A stretch of 64,000 nt of DNA from Burkholderia sp. Bp9143 (GCF_003853645.1 NZ_QTPO01000006.1:124001-188000); one strand, 5' to 3'. Shown: positions 19,744-30,790, counted from the stretch's first letter. Program-made: numbers and translations. The notes: generated by a model from the sequence alone, not told the origin.

Positions 19744-21141
19744 TTAGCAAGCGTGATGCGGAACCTCCGGCAACGGCGCCGAAAACCCTCCCAGCGAGTC
19801 GCCGCGATCGCGCATGCCGTGCGCGCACATCAGCCTGTACAGCGTGACGCGCGACACGCCGAGTTCTCGCGCCGCGTCGGCAAAACGGCCGCGGTGACGC
19901 AGCAGCGCCTGCTCGATCGCCTGCCGTTCGGCCGCTTCCCGCGCCTCGGTGAGCGAGACGGGCGCCAGTATCGCGAATTCGTTGAGTTCGAGATCGGCCG
20001 CGGTAATCATCCGGCCCTCCGACATCACGATCGCCCGGCGCACGCGATTGATCAGCTCGCGCACGTTGCCCGGCCACGAATAGCCGTACAGCGCGGCGAT
20101 CGCGTCCGGCGAGAAACCGCGCAGGCGGCGATGCGCATCACCCTTGAAACGCTCGAGCATGTGGCGCGCCAGCAGCTCGATATCCTTGCCGCGCGCGCGC
20201 AGCGGCGGCTCCTCGATCTTCAACACGCACAGCCGATGAAACAGGTCCTCGCGGAACCGCCCTTCGCGCAGCGCCGCTTCCATGTCCACGTGCGTCGCGC
20301 AGATCACGCGCACGTCGACCGGAACCGATACATGCGCGCCGAGCCGCTCGATCTTGCCTTCCTGCAGGAACCGCAGCAGGCTCGCCTGGCTCTCGAGCGG
20401 CAGGTCGCCGATCTCGTCGAGAAACAGCGTGCCGCCGTTCGCGGCCTCGACACGGCCGATCTTGCGCTGGTTCGCGCCCGTAAACGCGCCGCGCTCATAG
20501 CCGAACAGTTCGGCCTGCAGCAGCGTAGACGGAATTGCACCACAGTTGATCGCGACGAACGTCGCATGCGCACGCGCCGAGCGCTCGTGAATCGCAACGG
20601 CCGTCAGTTCCTTGCCGGTACCCGATTCGCCGGAGATGAACACCGGTGCATCGGTCGTCGCGACGCGTCGGATCGTCTTGAAGAGCCCGAGCATCGCGTC
20701 GCAGGTGCCGACCATCTCGCCTTCGGCACGTCCGGCGCCGACGGGCGCCGCTACCGGGTCGGTCAGCGCGACCATGCCGTGCGCATGGCCGATGGTCTCG
20801 ACGATACGCGACGCCTCGTACGGCATCGTTACGTAGTCGAAGCAATAGTCACGAATGAGATGCCGCAGCGTGGCGTCCTGCAACTGGCCACGCCGGGTCG
20901 CCGCAATCCAGCCGATGTGCTGGATGCTCAGACACGCTTCGAGTTCGCGCAGATCCGCGGGCCGAAAACCCGGCGAGAAATCGAGCAGGCCGGCGGTTGC
21001 CACGCCGTGCTGCACGACACGCCGCACGTCGCGTGCGCTTTCCGCAAGATCGACGCGCCACCCGCATTCGTCGAAATGCCCGCGCAACGCGTCGTTCGGC
21101 TCGCGCGAGAAATAGATCACATGCCGCTGCTCGGCTCCCAT
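19744..21141 (-). CDS. VpsR-like sigma-54-dependent activator
   Basis: 465 residues: a receiver-like N-terminal VpsR domain (1-125), an AAA+ sigma-54 activator domain (about 142-370) and a Fis-type HTH (about 410-445). Walker A GESGTGKE is at 171-178, the sigma-54-contacting GAFTGA at 218-223, and Walker B GGTLFLDEIG at 236-245, so it should activate sigma-54 promoters. Asp54 in GLLDFSP aligns with the single conserved aspartate of VpsR. VpsR homologues in Vibrio and Burkholderia bind c-di-GMP and activate exopolysaccharide genes; this is known for the family and inferred here. It ends 43 bp from the thyA start, on the same strand. Confidence 0.88.
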   Translation of the reverse strand: MGAEQRHVIYFSREPNDALRGHFDECGWRVDLAESARDVRRVVQHGVATAGLLDFSPGFRPADLRELEACLSIQHIGWIAATRRGQLQDATLRHLIRDYCFDYVTMPYEASRIVETIGHAHGMVALTDPVAAPVGAGRAEGEMVGTCDAMLGLFKTIRRVATTDAPVFISGESGTGKELTAVAIHERSARAHATFVAINCGAIPSTLLQAELFGYERGAFTGANQRKIGRVEAANGGTLFLDEIGDLPLESQASLLRFLQEGKIERLGAHVSVPVDVRVICATHVDMEAALREGRFREDLFHRLCVLKIEEPPLRARGKDIELLARHMLERFKGDAHRRLRGFSPDAIAALYGYSWPGNVRELINRVRRAIVMSEGRMITAADLELNEFAILAPVSLTEAREAAERQAIEQALLRHRGRFADAARELGVSRVTLYRLMCAHGMRDRGDSLGGFSAPLPEVPHHAC

Positions 21142-21640
21142 ATGCCCACCCCGTTCATCAACCGTCTAACGATTGCAGCACACGCCAAGTCGCGTGCAAA
21201 AGGATCGAACCGGGTCAGCCGAAGCGGCTCGATTCGCCATGCCGATGCGGGGCGACGACCGGCCTCGCATGATGGCGCTTATCTCGCGTCCAGTTATTTT
21301 TGATCAAGACAGCTTAGTTATAGGCGCCGAATACGACAAACCGATTGCAGCGCTAATGGGCGAGCGGCCGAATCGCTCAATGGTCGACGTTTATCAATCA
21401 TCTGCACATAGCACACGCGCAGCGACGCGTACCTGCATCGACACACGCGCCGATTTTCATCCCGGAAGCGTACCGATTGAATCCGCAGTATTCCCAAGCC
21501 CCTTCGTTTCACGCCTGAAACATTTCCCGGCGCTTTCGATCGCGATTCACGACGCGCCCCTGCGAATCGCAGACGCGACAATGATCTTCGCCCGATGGCA
21601 TGCATTTCGCTGAATGCGTAACGGATCGGAGAAGGTGGCC
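21142..21640. other. Intergenic region between divergent genes
   Basis: About 500 bp, slightly richer in A and T than its surroundings. It must hold the promoters of the VpsR-like gene (leftward) and of the small secreted protein (rightward). I see no clear sigma-54 box, RNA gene or repeat. Confidence 0.5.
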
Positions 21641-21967
21641 ATGCGAACACTTTTTTCACTGTATTGCGTGCAGCTGACGATTGCGTTCGCGCTCGCGTGC
21701 CCGTTCATGCCGGCACGCTCGGAAGACAGCGCGAAGCCCGAACGCGCGATGCGGGTTACCGATAACGCGCCGCGCATGCAACAGGATCACCGGATCGGCA
21801 TCGTGCCCGTCGCCGCGCCGCAACCGCGTTCGCCGGACAAGACATCGGTGACGCTGTGGGACGAGCTCGCCCCGCCGGCTCCGCCGCCGGTGCCGATTCC
21901 CGCGCCGCTTCCCGGCAACGCCCAGCATGCGATGGAACGAGACGCAGGGAACCGCATGCATCAATAA
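21641..21967 (+). CDS. Small exported hypothetical protein
   Basis: 108 residues beginning with a hydrophobic leader ([20 protein letters not shown], then a PARSED cleavage region), so export is likely. The mature part is Pro-rich ([16 protein letters not shown]) without a fold I can recognise. GGAGAAGG lies 6 bp before the ATG. It precedes folA by about 300 bp; the position downstream of a VpsR-like gene hints at shared regulation, but nothing in the sequence proves it. Confidence 0.6.
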   Translation: MRTLFSLYCVQLTIAFALACPFMPARSEDSAKPERAMRVTDNAPRMQQDHRIGIVPVAAPQPRSPDKTSVTLWDELAPPAPPPVPIPAPLPGNAQHAMERDAGNRMHQ

Positions 21968-22263
21968 TCGGCGCACGATTCCATCACACCGCTCAATCGA
22001 TCAGGATTACAGATAAATTGAACGACGCAGGTCGTTTCCTGCAGCGTCGATATCGCGACGCAAACCGTCTTTGTGTCCGTCCCCCGGCGGGCACTCTTTT
22101 TATTCAGGACATCACCGCGCAAAGGCTGCATAGCGTCGCCACCGCCGACGAGGTGCGGCAGGCCGGAAACCGCAAATACACGTGCGCATCCGCAGCGGCG
22201 CCGTCGCGCGCCGCCATTCCGGTAGAATCGGCGCCATTCCGGTTCTCCTCTTCCCCGACCTTC

Positions 22264-22764
22264 ATGACGACGTTGACCCTGATCGTCGCGCGCGCCCGCA
22301 ACGGTATCATCGGCCGCGACAACCAGTTGCCCTGGAAACTGCCCGAGGACCTCGCGTTCTTCAAGCGCACGACGATGGGCGCCCCGATCGTGATGGGCCG
22401 CAAGACCCACGAGTCGATCGGCCGGCCCTTGCCGGGCCGCCGCAATATCGTCGTCACGCGCGACGCAGCGCGCCGTTTCGACGGCTGCGACACAGTCACG
22501 TCGCTTGCCGATGCGCTCGCGCTCGCCGCGCGCGACGGTGTGGCCGAAGCGTTCCTGATCGGCGGCGCGCAGCTCTATGCGGAAGGCCTCGTGCTCGCCG
22601 ACAAGCTGGTCGTCACCGAGATCGATGCGGACTTCGACGGCGATGCGTCGTTCCCGGCGCCCGATCCCGTGCACTGGCGTGAAGTGTCGCGCGACCCGCA
22701 CCAGGCCGCCGCGCCGAACACGTTCGGCTATGCGTTCGTCGTGTACGAGCGCAAGCGCGGCTGA
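22264..22764 (+). CDS. folA: Dihydrofolate reductase
   Basis: 166 residues, standard bacterial length. It reduces dihydrofolate to tetrahydrofolate with NADPH. The fold marks are [25 protein letters not shown] (with the catalytic acidic residue in the PEDLAFFK helix), [16 protein letters not shown], and the NADPH loop GGAQLYAE. The ATG at 22264 starts [11 protein letters not shown]. The enzyme is the target of trimethoprim; resistance cannot be judged here. It ends in a strong shared terminator with pmbA. Confidence 0.95.
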   Translation: MTTLTLIVARARNGIIGRDNQLPWKLPEDLAFFKRTTMGAPIVMGRKTHESIGRPLPGRRNIVVTRDAARRFDGCDTVTSLADALALAARDGVAEAFLIGGAQLYAEGLVLADKLVVTEIDADFDGDASFPAPDPVHWREVSRDPHQAAAPNTFGYAFVVYERKRG

Positions 22765-22780
22765 CACGCGGCACACGATA

Positions 22781-22820
22781 AAAAAGCCCGCCCGGCTCGC
22801 TCGCGCCGGTCGGGCTTTTT
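22781..22820. terminator. Bidirectional terminator between folA and pmbA
   Basis: AAAAAGCCCGCCCGGC (22781-22796) pairs with GCCGGTCGGGCTTTTT (22805-22820) with one mismatch and an 8-nt loop. The A and T runs on the two sides make it act in both directions. Confidence 0.88.
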
Positions 22821-22848
22821 CGTTTCCTGGCGGCCGATGCCGCGCCGC

Positions 22849-24219
22849 TTACTGCCCGGCGATCGTCATCTGCTCGATCAGCACCGAGCCCGTTTCCTTC
22901 GTACCGCGCACGATCGAATCCGCGCCGATCGCGACGATATGCCGGAACATCTCCTGCAGCGTGCTCGCGACAGTGATTTCCTCGACCGGATACTGGATCA
23001 CGCCGTTCTCGACCCAGAAGCCGGCCGCACCGCGCGAATAGTCGCCGGTCACGTAGTTCACGCCCTGCCCCATCAGCTCGGTCAGCAGCAGGCCCGTGCC
23101 GAGCTTCTTCAGCATCGCGTCGAAATCGTCGCCCGGCTGCGTGTTCGAGCTGCGCAGCGCGAGGTTGTGCGAGCCGCCCGCGTTGCCGGTCGTCTGCGTG
23201 CCGAGCTTGCGCGCCGAATAGGTCGACAGGAAGTAGCCTTCGACCACACCGTCGTTGACGACACTGCGCGCACGCGTACGCACGCCTTCCTCGTCGAACG
23301 GCGCGCTGCCCATCGCGCGCGGCACGTGCGGATCCTCGACGACCTGGACGTGCGGTGCGAACACCGGCTTGCCGAGGCTGTCGACGAGGAACGACGTCTT
23401 GCGGTACAGCGCGCCGCCGCTGACGGCCTGAACGAATGCGCCCAGCAGGCCGGCCGCCAGCGGCGCCTCGAACAGCACGGGCACCTTGCGGGTGTCGAGA
23501 CGGCGCGCGCCCATCCGCGCCAGCGCACGCTCGGCCGCATATCGCCCGACGGCTTCCGGCGCCGCGAGATCGACCGCGCTGCGCTTCGACGAATACCAGT
23601 CGTCGCGCTGCATGTGGCGGCCGGTGCCCGCGATCGGCGCGCACGCGATGTAGTGGCGCGAATACGGATAGCCGGCGAGGAAACCGCGCGATGTCGCGAG
23701 CACGAACTGCGAATGCTGCGCCGACACGCTCGCGCCTTCCGAGTTGCGGATCTGCGGGCTGACCGCGAACGCGGCGTCTTCCGCGCGGCGGGCGAGTTCG
23801 ACGGCCTCGTCGGCCGTCAGCGCCCACGGGTGATAGAGGTCGAGGTCGCGCGGGTCGGTTTCGAGCAGCTCGGCCTCGGCGAGGCCGGCCGCGTCGTCTT
23901 CGGCCGTGAAGCGCGCGATGTTGTACGCGGCAGCGACGGTATCCTTGATCGCGGCCGGAGAGAAGTCCGACGTGCTCGCGTTACCGCGCTTCTTGCCGAT
24001 GAACACCGTCACGCCGACCATCTTGTCGCGGTTGTGTTCGATCGTCTCGACCTCGCCGCGGCGCACTGACACCGACAGGCCGTCGCCTTCGGAGATTTCG
24101 GTCGCGGCGTCCGTCGCGCCGAGCGCCTTCGCATGGCGAAGGATGTCCGAGGCAATTTCTTTGAGCTGGTCCTGCGTGTGCGGGAAATAGCGCGCTTGTA
24201 CGTCGAGATTGGCTGCCAT
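22849..24219 (-). CDS. pmbA: PmbA (TldE), metalloprotease partner of TldD
   Basis: 456 residues. With TldD it forms a cytosolic protease that degrades unfolded small peptides and matures microcin-like peptides. Family signs: EISEGDGLSVSVRRGEVE with the RGE motif at the start, GKKRGNASTSD, GSHNLALRSS, and the C-terminal IGADSIVRGTKETGSVLIEQMTIAGQ. PmbA lacks the HExxxH zinc motif found in TldD, as expected. The ATG at 24219 gives MAANLDVQAR. tldD itself is not in the window. Confidence 0.94.
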   Translation of the reverse strand: MAANLDVQARYFPHTQDQLKEIASDILRHAKALGATDAATEISEGDGLSVSVRRGEVETIEHNRDKMVGVTVFIGKKRGNASTSDFSPAAIKDTVAAAYNIARFTAEDDAAGLAEAELLETDPRDLDLYHPWALTADEAVELARRAEDAAFAVSPQIRNSEGASVSAQHSQFVLATSRGFLAGYPYSRHYIACAPIAGTGRHMQRDDWYSSKRSAVDLAAPEAVGRYAAERALARMGARRLDTRKVPVLFEAPLAAGLLGAFVQAVSGGALYRKTSFLVDSLGKPVFAPHVQVVEDPHVPRAMGSAPFDEEGVRTRARSVVNDGVVEGYFLSTYSARKLGTQTTGNAGGSHNLALRSSNTQPGDDFDAMLKKLGTGLLLTELMGQGVNYVTGDYSRGAAGFWVENGVIQYPVEEITVASTLQEMFRHIVAIGADSIVRGTKETGSVLIEQMTIAGQ

Positions 24220-24347
24220 CGTCGTGATATCCGGTGGCGGGCGAGCCGCCCGCATGTTCAAAATGTTGCGTATCCCGCGATCATAGCAAGGTCCGGGGCC
24301 ACATACCGACAAGCTTGGGGTATCCGCGCCGCGATACAATGCCGCCC

Positions 24348-24953
24348 ATGACACGCAAAACCCGAATCCAGCCGATCGAGCACGCCGACGACGACGCCGG
24401 CAATGGCTACGATCGCCCCAGCAAATCCCAGTTGAAACGCGAGATGCACGCGCTGCAGGAGCTCGGCCAGGCCCTGGTCGATCTGCCGAAGGACGCGCTC
24501 AAGCGCATGCCGATGCCCGAGGACCTCGCGGACGCAGTGCGCGAGGCGCGCCGGATCACCGACCACGAAGGCAAGCGCCGCCAGCTCCAGTACGTCGGCC
24601 GCGTGATGCGCTCGCTGACCGACGAGGAAACGGCCGCGCTGCGCACCGCGCTCGACGCCCAGCGTGGCGTGAACAGGGCCGCAACCGCCCGCCTGCACTG
24701 GATCGAGCGCACGCGCGAACAGTTGCTCGCGAACGACGACGCGCTGACCGAATTCCTCCGCCAGCACCCCGAAGCCGACATCCAGGAAGGCCGTACGCTG
24801 ATCCGCAACGCGCGCAAGGAAGCGCAGCAAGGCAAGCCGCCGCGCTATTTCCGCGAGCTGTTCCAGTGGATCAAGACCGCGAGCGGTACGGACGAGGCGG
24901 ACGGAGACGAAGCGCCGGACGACGCCGGAGACGACCATGACGACGAAGCGTAA
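24348..24953 (+). CDS. darP: Ribosome-associated protein DarP (YjgA)
   Basis: 201 residues, highly charged and helical, belonging to the DUF615/YjgA family. Key stretches are [30 protein letters not shown], and a conserved [19 protein letters not shown]. DarP promotes late 50S subunit maturation. An acidic tail ([18 protein letters not shown]) ends the protein. It is divergent from pmbA, an arrangement frequent in proteobacteria, and overlaps the following gene by 17 bp. Confidence 0.92.
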   Translation: MTRKTRIQPIEHADDDAGNGYDRPSKSQLKREMHALQELGQALVDLPKDALKRMPMPEDLADAVREARRITDHEGKRRQLQYVGRVMRSLTDEETAALRTALDAQRGVNRAATARLHWIERTREQLLANDDALTEFLRQHPEADIQEGRTLIRNARKEAQQGKPPRYFRELFQWIKTASGTDEADGDEAPDDAGDDHDDEA

Positions 24954-25554
24954 CCACCCGGACGAACTCGTGGTCGGCCTCGTGTCGATCAGCGACCGCG
25001 CCAGCACGGGCGTCTACGAGGACAAGGGCATCCCGGCGCTCCAGGAATGGCTCGCCGGCGCGCTGCGCTCGCCGTGGCGCGCCGAAACACGGCTGATCCA
25101 GGATGACGCGCCGACGATCTCCGCCACGCTGGCTGAACTCGTCGACGTTGCCGGCTGCGATCTGGTACTGACGACGGGCGGCACCGGCCCCGCGCGCCGC
25201 GACGTGACGCCGGAGGCCACGCTGGCCGTGGCGACGAAGGAAATGCCGGGATTTGGCGAACAGATGCGGCAGATCAGCCTGAATTTCGTGCCGACCGCGA
25301 TCCTGTCGCGGCAGGTCGCGGTGATCCGCGAGACGGCCGACCACGCGGCGCTGATCATCAACCTGCCCGGCCAGCCGAAGTCGATCCGGGAAACGCTCGA
25401 AGGGCTGCGCGACGCCGACGGCAAGTCGACCGTGCCCGGCATCTTCGCCGCGGTGCCCTACTGCATCGATCTGATCGGCGGCCCGTACATCGAGACCGAC
25501 GCCGCGGTGGTCGCGGCGTTCCGGCCGAAAAACGCGCAGCGCGCGCCACGCTGA
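24937..25554 (+). CDS. mogA: Molybdopterin adenylyltransferase
   Basis: 205 residues of the MoaB/Mog fold. It adenylates molybdopterin before molybdate insertion. Signatures are [19 protein letters not shown] at the start, the molybdopterin-binding [17 protein letters not shown], and [16 protein letters not shown]. The ATG lies inside darP, overlapping by 17 bp in another frame, so it is likely translated from the same message. It converges with orn, with 16 bp between the stops. Confidence 0.92.
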   Translation: MTTKRNHPDELVVGLVSISDRASTGVYEDKGIPALQEWLAGALRSPWRAETRLIQDDAPTISATLAELVDVAGCDLVLTTGGTGPARRDVTPEATLAVATKEMPGFGEQMRQISLNFVPTAILSRQVAVIRETADHAALIINLPGQPKSIRETLEGLRDADGKSTVPGIFAAVPYCIDLIGGPYIETDAAVVAAFRPKNAQRAPR

Positions 25555-25570
25555 GTGCGTGCCGGGCCGC

Positions 25571-26194
<624 letters not shown>

Positions 26195-26308
26195 TCATCC
26201 TGGAAAATGGCGGACGGCGCGCGGCGCCGCCCGGGCGGCCGGCGTCGCGTGAGCGGGCCCGGTCCGCAAGAACATATAATTCTCGCATAGAACCCTTTGG
26301 CGCCTTCG

Positions 26309-27568
26309 ATGTCACCCTTTTCGTTCACCCTGCTGTTCGCGATCGCCGTGCTCGCGATGGTCGTCACCAAGCTGTGGCTCGCGTCGCGGCAGATCCGCTT
26401 CGTCGCCGCACACCGCAACGGCGTGCCCGCGCAGTTCAGCGCCACCATTCCGCTGACCGCCCACCAGCGCGCGGCCGACTATACGGTCGAGCGCACCCGG
26501 CTGGCGATGTTCGAGATCGTCGTCAGCGCGGCCGTGCTGGTCGGCCTCACGCTGCTCGGCGGCGTCGGCGCCCTTGACGCCCTGCTGACGGGCTGGTTCG
26601 GCCGCGGCTACGGGCAGCAGGTCGCGCTGGTCGCCGCCGTCCTCGCGATCATGAGCGTGATCGACGTGCCGTTCGAGTATTACCGCCAGTTCGGGATCGA
26701 GCAGCGGTTCGGCTTCAACCGGATGACCAAGCGCCTGTTCTTCACCGACATGCTGAAAAACACGCTGCTCGGCGCCGTGCTCGGCCTGCCGCTGCTGTTC
26801 ATCGTGCTCTGGCTGATGAACCAGGCCGGCAGCCTGTGGTGGCTGTGGACCTGGATCGTCTGGGTCGCGTTCCAGATGCTCGTGCTGCTGATCTACCCGA
26901 CCTTCATCGCGCCGATCTTCAACAAGTTCGAACCGCTGAAGGACGAAGCGCTGCGCACGCGCATCGAATCGCTGATGAAACGGTGCGGCTTCGCAGCGAA
27001 GGGCCTGTTCGTGATGGACGGCAGCCGCCGTTCCGCGCACGGCAACGCGTACTTCACGGGCTTCGGCGCCTCGAAGCGGATCGTGTTCTTCGACACGCTG
27101 CTCGCGCGGCTGACGGGCCAGGAAATCGAGGCCGTGCTCGCGCACGAACTCGGCCACTTCAAGCGCCGCCACGTGATGAAGCGGATGCTCGTGTCGTTCG
27201 TGCTGAGCCTCGTGCTGCTCGCGCTGCTCGGCTGGCTCGCGCAGCGCACATGGTTCTATACGGGCCTTGGCGTCACGCCGTCGCTCGACACGAGCAACGC
27301 GGGCGCCGCACTCGTGCTGTTCTTCCTCGCGATCCCCGTGTTCCTGTTCTTCGCGACACCGTTCAGCAGCCTGACGTCGCGCAAGCATGAATTCGAGGCC
27401 GACGCGTTCGCGGCCAGCCAGACCGACGCGCAGGATCTCGTCAGCGCGCTCGTGAAGCTTTACGAGGACAATGCGTCGACGCTCACGCCGGACCCCGTCT
27501 ACACGGCCTTCTACTACTCGCATCCGCCCGCGTCGCAGCGGATCGACCGCCTGATGCAGCACGCATGA
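26309..27568 (+). CDS. M48-family membrane zinc metallopeptidase (Ste24-like)
   Basis: 419 residues with about seven membrane helices. The zinc motif HELGH is at 279-283 (ligands H279, H283; catalytic E280), and the third ligand is in the helix HEFEADAFA near 350-360. [17 protein letters not shown] marks Ste24-type CAAX proteases. Role in bacteria: membrane protein quality control, inferred. ATG 26309 is preferred over the TTG at 26297. The stop overlaps rsgA by 4 bp. Confidence 0.92.
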   Translation: MSPFSFTLLFAIAVLAMVVTKLWLASRQIRFVAAHRNGVPAQFSATIPLTAHQRAADYTVERTRLAMFEIVVSAAVLVGLTLLGGVGALDALLTGWFGRGYGQQVALVAAVLAIMSVIDVPFEYYRQFGIEQRFGFNRMTKRLFFTDMLKNTLLGAVLGLPLLFIVLWLMNQAGSLWWLWTWIVWVAFQMLVLLIYPTFIAPIFNKFEPLKDEALRTRIESLMKRCGFAAKGLFVMDGSRRSAHGNAYFTGFGASKRIVFFDTLLARLTGQEIEAVLAHELGHFKRRHVMKRMLVSFVLSLVLLALLGWLAQRTWFYTGLGVTPSLDTSNAGAALVLFFLAIPVFLFFATPFSSLTSRKHEFEADAFAASQTDAQDLVSALVKLYEDNASTLTPDPVYTAFYYSHPPASQRIDRLMQHA

Positions 27569-28506
27569 GCCGGCCGACCTCCCGCAAGCCGGCCCCGCGC
27601 GCACCGGGCGCGCCGCGTGTCGAAGGCCGCGTGATCGCGGCGCACGGCCGCCACTACATCGTCGCGCCCGACGACGGTGGCCCGATGCTGCAGTGCTTCC
27701 CGCGCGGCAAGAAAAGCGAGATCGCGGTCGGTGACTGCGTCGTGTACGAGCAGGCATCGGCCGACCAGGGCGTGATCGTCGAGATCGGTGAGCGGCGCAA
27801 CCTGCTGTACCGTTCCGACCAGTTCAAGTCGAAGCTGTTCGCGGCCAACCTCGATCAGTTGCTGATCGTGCTCGCGACCGAGCCCTATTTCAGCGAGGAC
27901 CTGCTCGGTCGCGCGCTGATCGCGGCCGAAGCGAACGAGCTGAAGCCGCTCGTCGTGCTGAACAAGATCGACGTCGAGGCCGCGCTGCCGGTCGCCCGCG
28001 AGCGCCTCGCGCCCTACCGCGCGCTCGGCTACGACGTGCTCGAACTGTCGGTGAAGGGCTCGCCCGACGATGCGCGCGCGCAGCTGATGCCGCATCTGGC
28101 CGGCCATTCGACGATCCTGCTCGGCCAGTCCGGGATGGGCAAGTCGACGCTCGTGAACCTGCTCGTGCCCGATGCCGAGGCCGCGACCCGCGAAATCTCG
28201 GCCGCGCTCAACAGTGGCCGCCACACGACGACGTTCACGCGCCTCTATCCGCTCGAAGGCGGCGGCGCGCTGATCGATTCGCCGGGTTTCCAGGAATTCG
28301 GCCTCTACCACCTGACGGAAGGCCGCCTCGAGCGCGCGTTTCCGGAATTCCGCCCGCTGCTCGCGGACTGTCGTTTCTATAATTGCCATCATCTGCACGA
28401 GCCGGGCTGCGCGATTCTCGAAGCCGTCGCCGACGGCCGCATTGCGCCGTCGCGGCATGCGCTTTACGCGCAACTCGTGCACGAGGCAAGCCAGATCGTC
28501 CGCTGA
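27565..28506 (+). CDS. rsgA: Small-subunit maturation GTPase RsgA
   Basis: 313 residues with circularly permuted GTPase motifs, G4 before G1: NKID (about 133), [10 protein letters not shown] (about 190), then DSPGF. An N-terminal OB fold and a C-terminal zinc site ([14 protein letters not shown]) complete RsgA. It checks late 30S assembly on the ribosome. Its start ATGA overlaps the M48 gene stop, so the two are co-translated. Confidence 0.95.
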   Translation: MSRPTSRKPAPRAPGAPRVEGRVIAAHGRHYIVAPDDGGPMLQCFPRGKKSEIAVGDCVVYEQASADQGVIVEIGERRNLLYRSDQFKSKLFAANLDQLLIVLATEPYFSEDLLGRALIAAEANELKPLVVLNKIDVEAALPVARERLAPYRALGYDVLELSVKGSPDDARAQLMPHLAGHSTILLGQSGMGKSTLVNLLVPDAEAATREISAALNSGRHTTTFTRLYPLEGGGALIDSPGFQEFGLYHLTEGRLERAFPEFRPLLADCRFYNCHHLHEPGCAILEAVADGRIAPSRHALYAQLVHEASQIVR

Positions 28507-28563
28507 CCGCACGGCGGACAGAAGGCCGCCGGGCCAGCCCGGCCTTCACCGACAGGAGCCGCG

Positions 28564-28881
28564 ATGCGTTTCAAGGCCCCCGATCTCGCCACCGCGCAAC
28601 ATTGGGCGAATGTGTTGCAAGTGGCCGGCATCGGTTGCGAGCTGCACAACTGCTACGCGACCGGCGCGCTCGGCGGCCTGCCCGCCGACGCATGCACCCC
28701 AGAGCTGTGGCTCGACGACGAGCGCGACGATGCGCTCGCGCGGCGGCTTCTCGATGCCGCGTCGCATGGCCCGTCGGCCGGCGCCGCGCCGTGGCGCTGT
28801 CGCCAGTGCGGCGAGGCGCTCGAGGCCCAGTTCACCGCCTGCTGGCAATGCGGCGCCGTGCGCGATCCGCTCGACGACTGA
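28564..28881 (+). CDS. DUF2007-like protein with C-terminal zinc ribbon
   Basis: 105 residues. The first part (MRFKAPDLATAQHWANVLQVAGIGCELHN) has the signature of the small DUF2007 putative signal-transducing domain. The end is a zinc ribbon, CRQCGEALEAQFTACWQCG, with four Cys in two CxxC pairs. Start ATG follows CAGGAG. It sits 57 bp after rsgA on the same strand and ends in a terminator, so it may be the last gene of that unit. Confidence 0.82.
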   Translation: MRFKAPDLATAQHWANVLQVAGIGCELHNCYATGALGGLPADACTPELWLDDERDDALARRLLDAASHGPSAGAAPWRCRQCGEALEAQFTACWQCGAVRDPLDD

Positions 28882-28903
28882 GCGGACTGGCCTGACGCAC
28901 AGC

Positions 28904-28932
28904 AAAAAGGCCGGCATGAAGCCGGCCTTTTC
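28904..28932. terminator. Bidirectional terminator
   Basis: An 11-bp stem, AAAAGGCCGGC (28905-28915) with GCCGGCCTTTT (28921-28931), loop ATGAA. It separates the DUF2007-like gene from the converging CobD-family gene. Confidence 0.85.
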
Positions 28933-28958
28933 ATTTCATCGCGCACTGCGCTGCCGCG

Positions 28959-29897
28959 TCACGATACCCAGACGGCCAGCGTCAGCATCAACAGCAGGAT
29001 CATCCACAGAATCACCGCGCGCCACACCAGGCCGACCGCCGACTGCAGCGTGCGCGGCGTGCAATCATCACCGACCGTCAACGGACCGCTGTCGCCGACC
29101 GCCAGCGCGTCGAGGCTCGACGGTTCCGCGAGCGGCCCCGCGAGGCGCGCGCCGAGCGCGCCACTGCCGGCCGCGAGCAGCACGCCGTCGTTCGCGTCGG
29201 GCCACTGGCGCGTGTGATTGCGCCACGCGTAGATCGCATCCTCGAAGTTGCCCACGATCGCGAAGCCGAGCGCGGTCAGCCGCGACGGAATCCAGTCGAT
29301 CACGAAGAACGCGCGCTGCGCGAACGTCGAGAACGCGGCCGTGCGATCGTCGCCCGGCGTCGACCAGCTGCGCGCGAGATATTCGGAGATGCGGTACAGC
29401 ACGGCGCCGGCCGGACCGATCGGCAGCACGTACCAGAAGAACACGCCGAACACGTGGCGATGCGACGCAACGACCGCATGAATCAGCGTATGACGGACGA
29501 TTTCGCCGACCGGCATATCGACCGTGTCGAGGCCCGTCCACTCGTGCAGGATTTCACGCGCGCGCGGCACGTCGTCGTTGTTGAGCGCGAGATGGATATC
29601 GGTGAAGTAGTGGCTGAACTGGCGGAAGCCGAGCGTGAAATACACGACGACGACGTTCCAGATGAACGCGAGCACGAAGCTCACCTTGTACAGCAGGAAG
29701 TAGATCAGCGCGACGACCAGCACCCACGGCAGCACGACTGCGAGCCATGCGAGCACACCATGCTTCTGCTTGCCGGCGTCGAGGCCATGCGCGACGGTTT
29801 CCGCATGAAACTGGAACAGCGCGAACACCGGATTGCTCGGCGACAACGCGCGGACCTGTTCGATGATGAGAGCGAGGAGAACCGAAAAGAAAGTCAT
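28959..29897 (-). CDS. CobD/CbiB-family membrane protein
   Basis: 312 residues with about four or five hydrophobic segments, chiefly at the N terminus (MTFFSVLLALIIEQVRAL; WLAVVLPWVLVVALIYFLLY) and C terminus (VILWMILLLMLTLAVWV). The middle has RQFSHYFTDIHLALNNDD and IGPAGAVLYRISEYLARSW, as in the CobD/CbiB-AmpE superfamily. CobD makes cobinamide with aminopropanol, but single copies outside cobalamin operons, as here, often have unproven roles. No cob genes are in the window. Confidence 0.8.
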   Translation of the reverse strand: MTFFSVLLALIIEQVRALSPSNPVFALFQFHAETVAHGLDAGKQKHGVLAWLAVVLPWVLVVALIYFLLYKVSFVLAFIWNVVVVYFTLGFRQFSHYFTDIHLALNNDDVPRAREILHEWTGLDTVDMPVGEIVRHTLIHAVVASHRHVFGVFFWYVLPIGPAGAVLYRISEYLARSWSTPGDDRTAAFSTFAQRAFFVIDWIPSRLTALGFAIVGNFEDAIYAWRNHTRQWPDANDGVLLAAGSGALGARLAGPLAEPSSLDALAVGDSGPLTVGDDCTPRTLQSAVGLVWRAVILWMILLLMLTLAVWVS

Positions 29898-30016
29898 GCG
29901 TGCGCCGTCTTCGGAGTTATGTCATTTTTTGCATAACGATAGCACAGCGTAAGCAGCGAATGGCTGACGATGCGACTGCTCGGCGGCCGGCCGCGTGGAC
30001 CGGACGGCGCGGGAGA

Positions 30017-30703
30017 TCATCCGGCTGCCAAGAAGCGGTACAGATTGCGCAACATGCCGGCAGTTGCGCCCCAGATGAAGTAATGCCCGGCCGATTCGCC
30101 ATTCGGATAGGGCATCGCAAAAAAACGACGCTCGCCGCCTTCCCAGCGAAACACGCGCACCTGATGGTTCGCGGGACTCATCAGGAACGCGAGCGGCACC
30201 TCGAAAATCTCGGCGACTTCGAACGTGTCGGCCTGCACGGTGAACGGCGGATGCACGAGCCCAACGACGGGCGCCACGCAGAAGCCGGTACCCGTCAGGT
30301 AGTCGGGCAGCGCACCGAGAATCTCCACCCGTTCGGCGGCCAGCCCGATTTCTTCCTTCGCCTCGCGCAATGCGGTCGCGGTCGTATCGCGATCGAACGG
30401 CTCGCGACGGCCGCCTGGGAAGCTGATCTGCCCGGCGTGGTCGTTCAGGTGATCGGCGCGCTGAGTCAGCAGCACGGTGAGGCCGCTCTCGCGGACGACG
30501 AGCGGCACGAGGACGGCGGCGCTGCGCGGATCGACACCCTCCTGCAACCGTGCCTCGACCGGCTCGACGCTCCAGTCGAGCGTGCGCGCGAAACGCTCGC
30601 GCAGCCCGGGCGGTGTCATCAGGCGGGAATCGATTGATGGCAGGCCGGCGCCGGTGCCTTCGACCGGCAGCACTTCGGGATCAATGATGGGGCGGCGATT
30701 CAA
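30017..30703 (-). CDS. NUDIX hydrolase, CoA pyrophosphatase type
   Basis: 228 residues. The NUDIX box is GGRREPFDRDT...ATALREAKEEIGL, with the REAKEEIGL core that binds metal. The segment PLVVRESGLTVLLTQRADHLNDHAGQISFPGG is typical of the CoA/acyl-CoA pyrophosphatase branch (NudL). It splits CoA into phosphopantetheine and 3',5'-ADP. The first codon is TTG at 30703; the next in-frame ATG would remove 28 residues. It runs in the same direction as the rplS operon, beyond that operon's terminator. Confidence 0.85.
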   Translation of the reverse strand: MNRRPIIDPEVLPVEGTGAGLPSIDSRLMTPPGLRERFARTLDWSVEPVEARLQEGVDPRSAAVLVPLVVRESGLTVLLTQRADHLNDHAGQISFPGGRREPFDRDTTATALREAKEEIGLAAERVEILGALPDYLTGTGFCVAPVVGLVHPPFTVQADTFEVAEIFEVPLAFLMSPANHQVRVFRWEGGERRFFAMPYPNGESAGHYFIWGATAGMLRNLYRFLAAG

Positions 30704-30752
30704 TGGGGCTCTCTGGTTCGTGACGTATCGAGCATATTGTCGCGCCAGAATG

Positions 30753-30780
30753 AAAAAAGCACCCGGGAGGGTGCTTTTTC
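30753..30780 (-). terminator. Terminator of the rpsP-rimM-trmD-rplS operon
   Basis: On the minus strand the hairpin GCACCC-TCCC-GGGTGC lies 10-40 bp after the rplS stop and is followed by TTTTTTC. Confidence 0.88.
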
Positions 30781-30790
30781 CTTACAGCTC

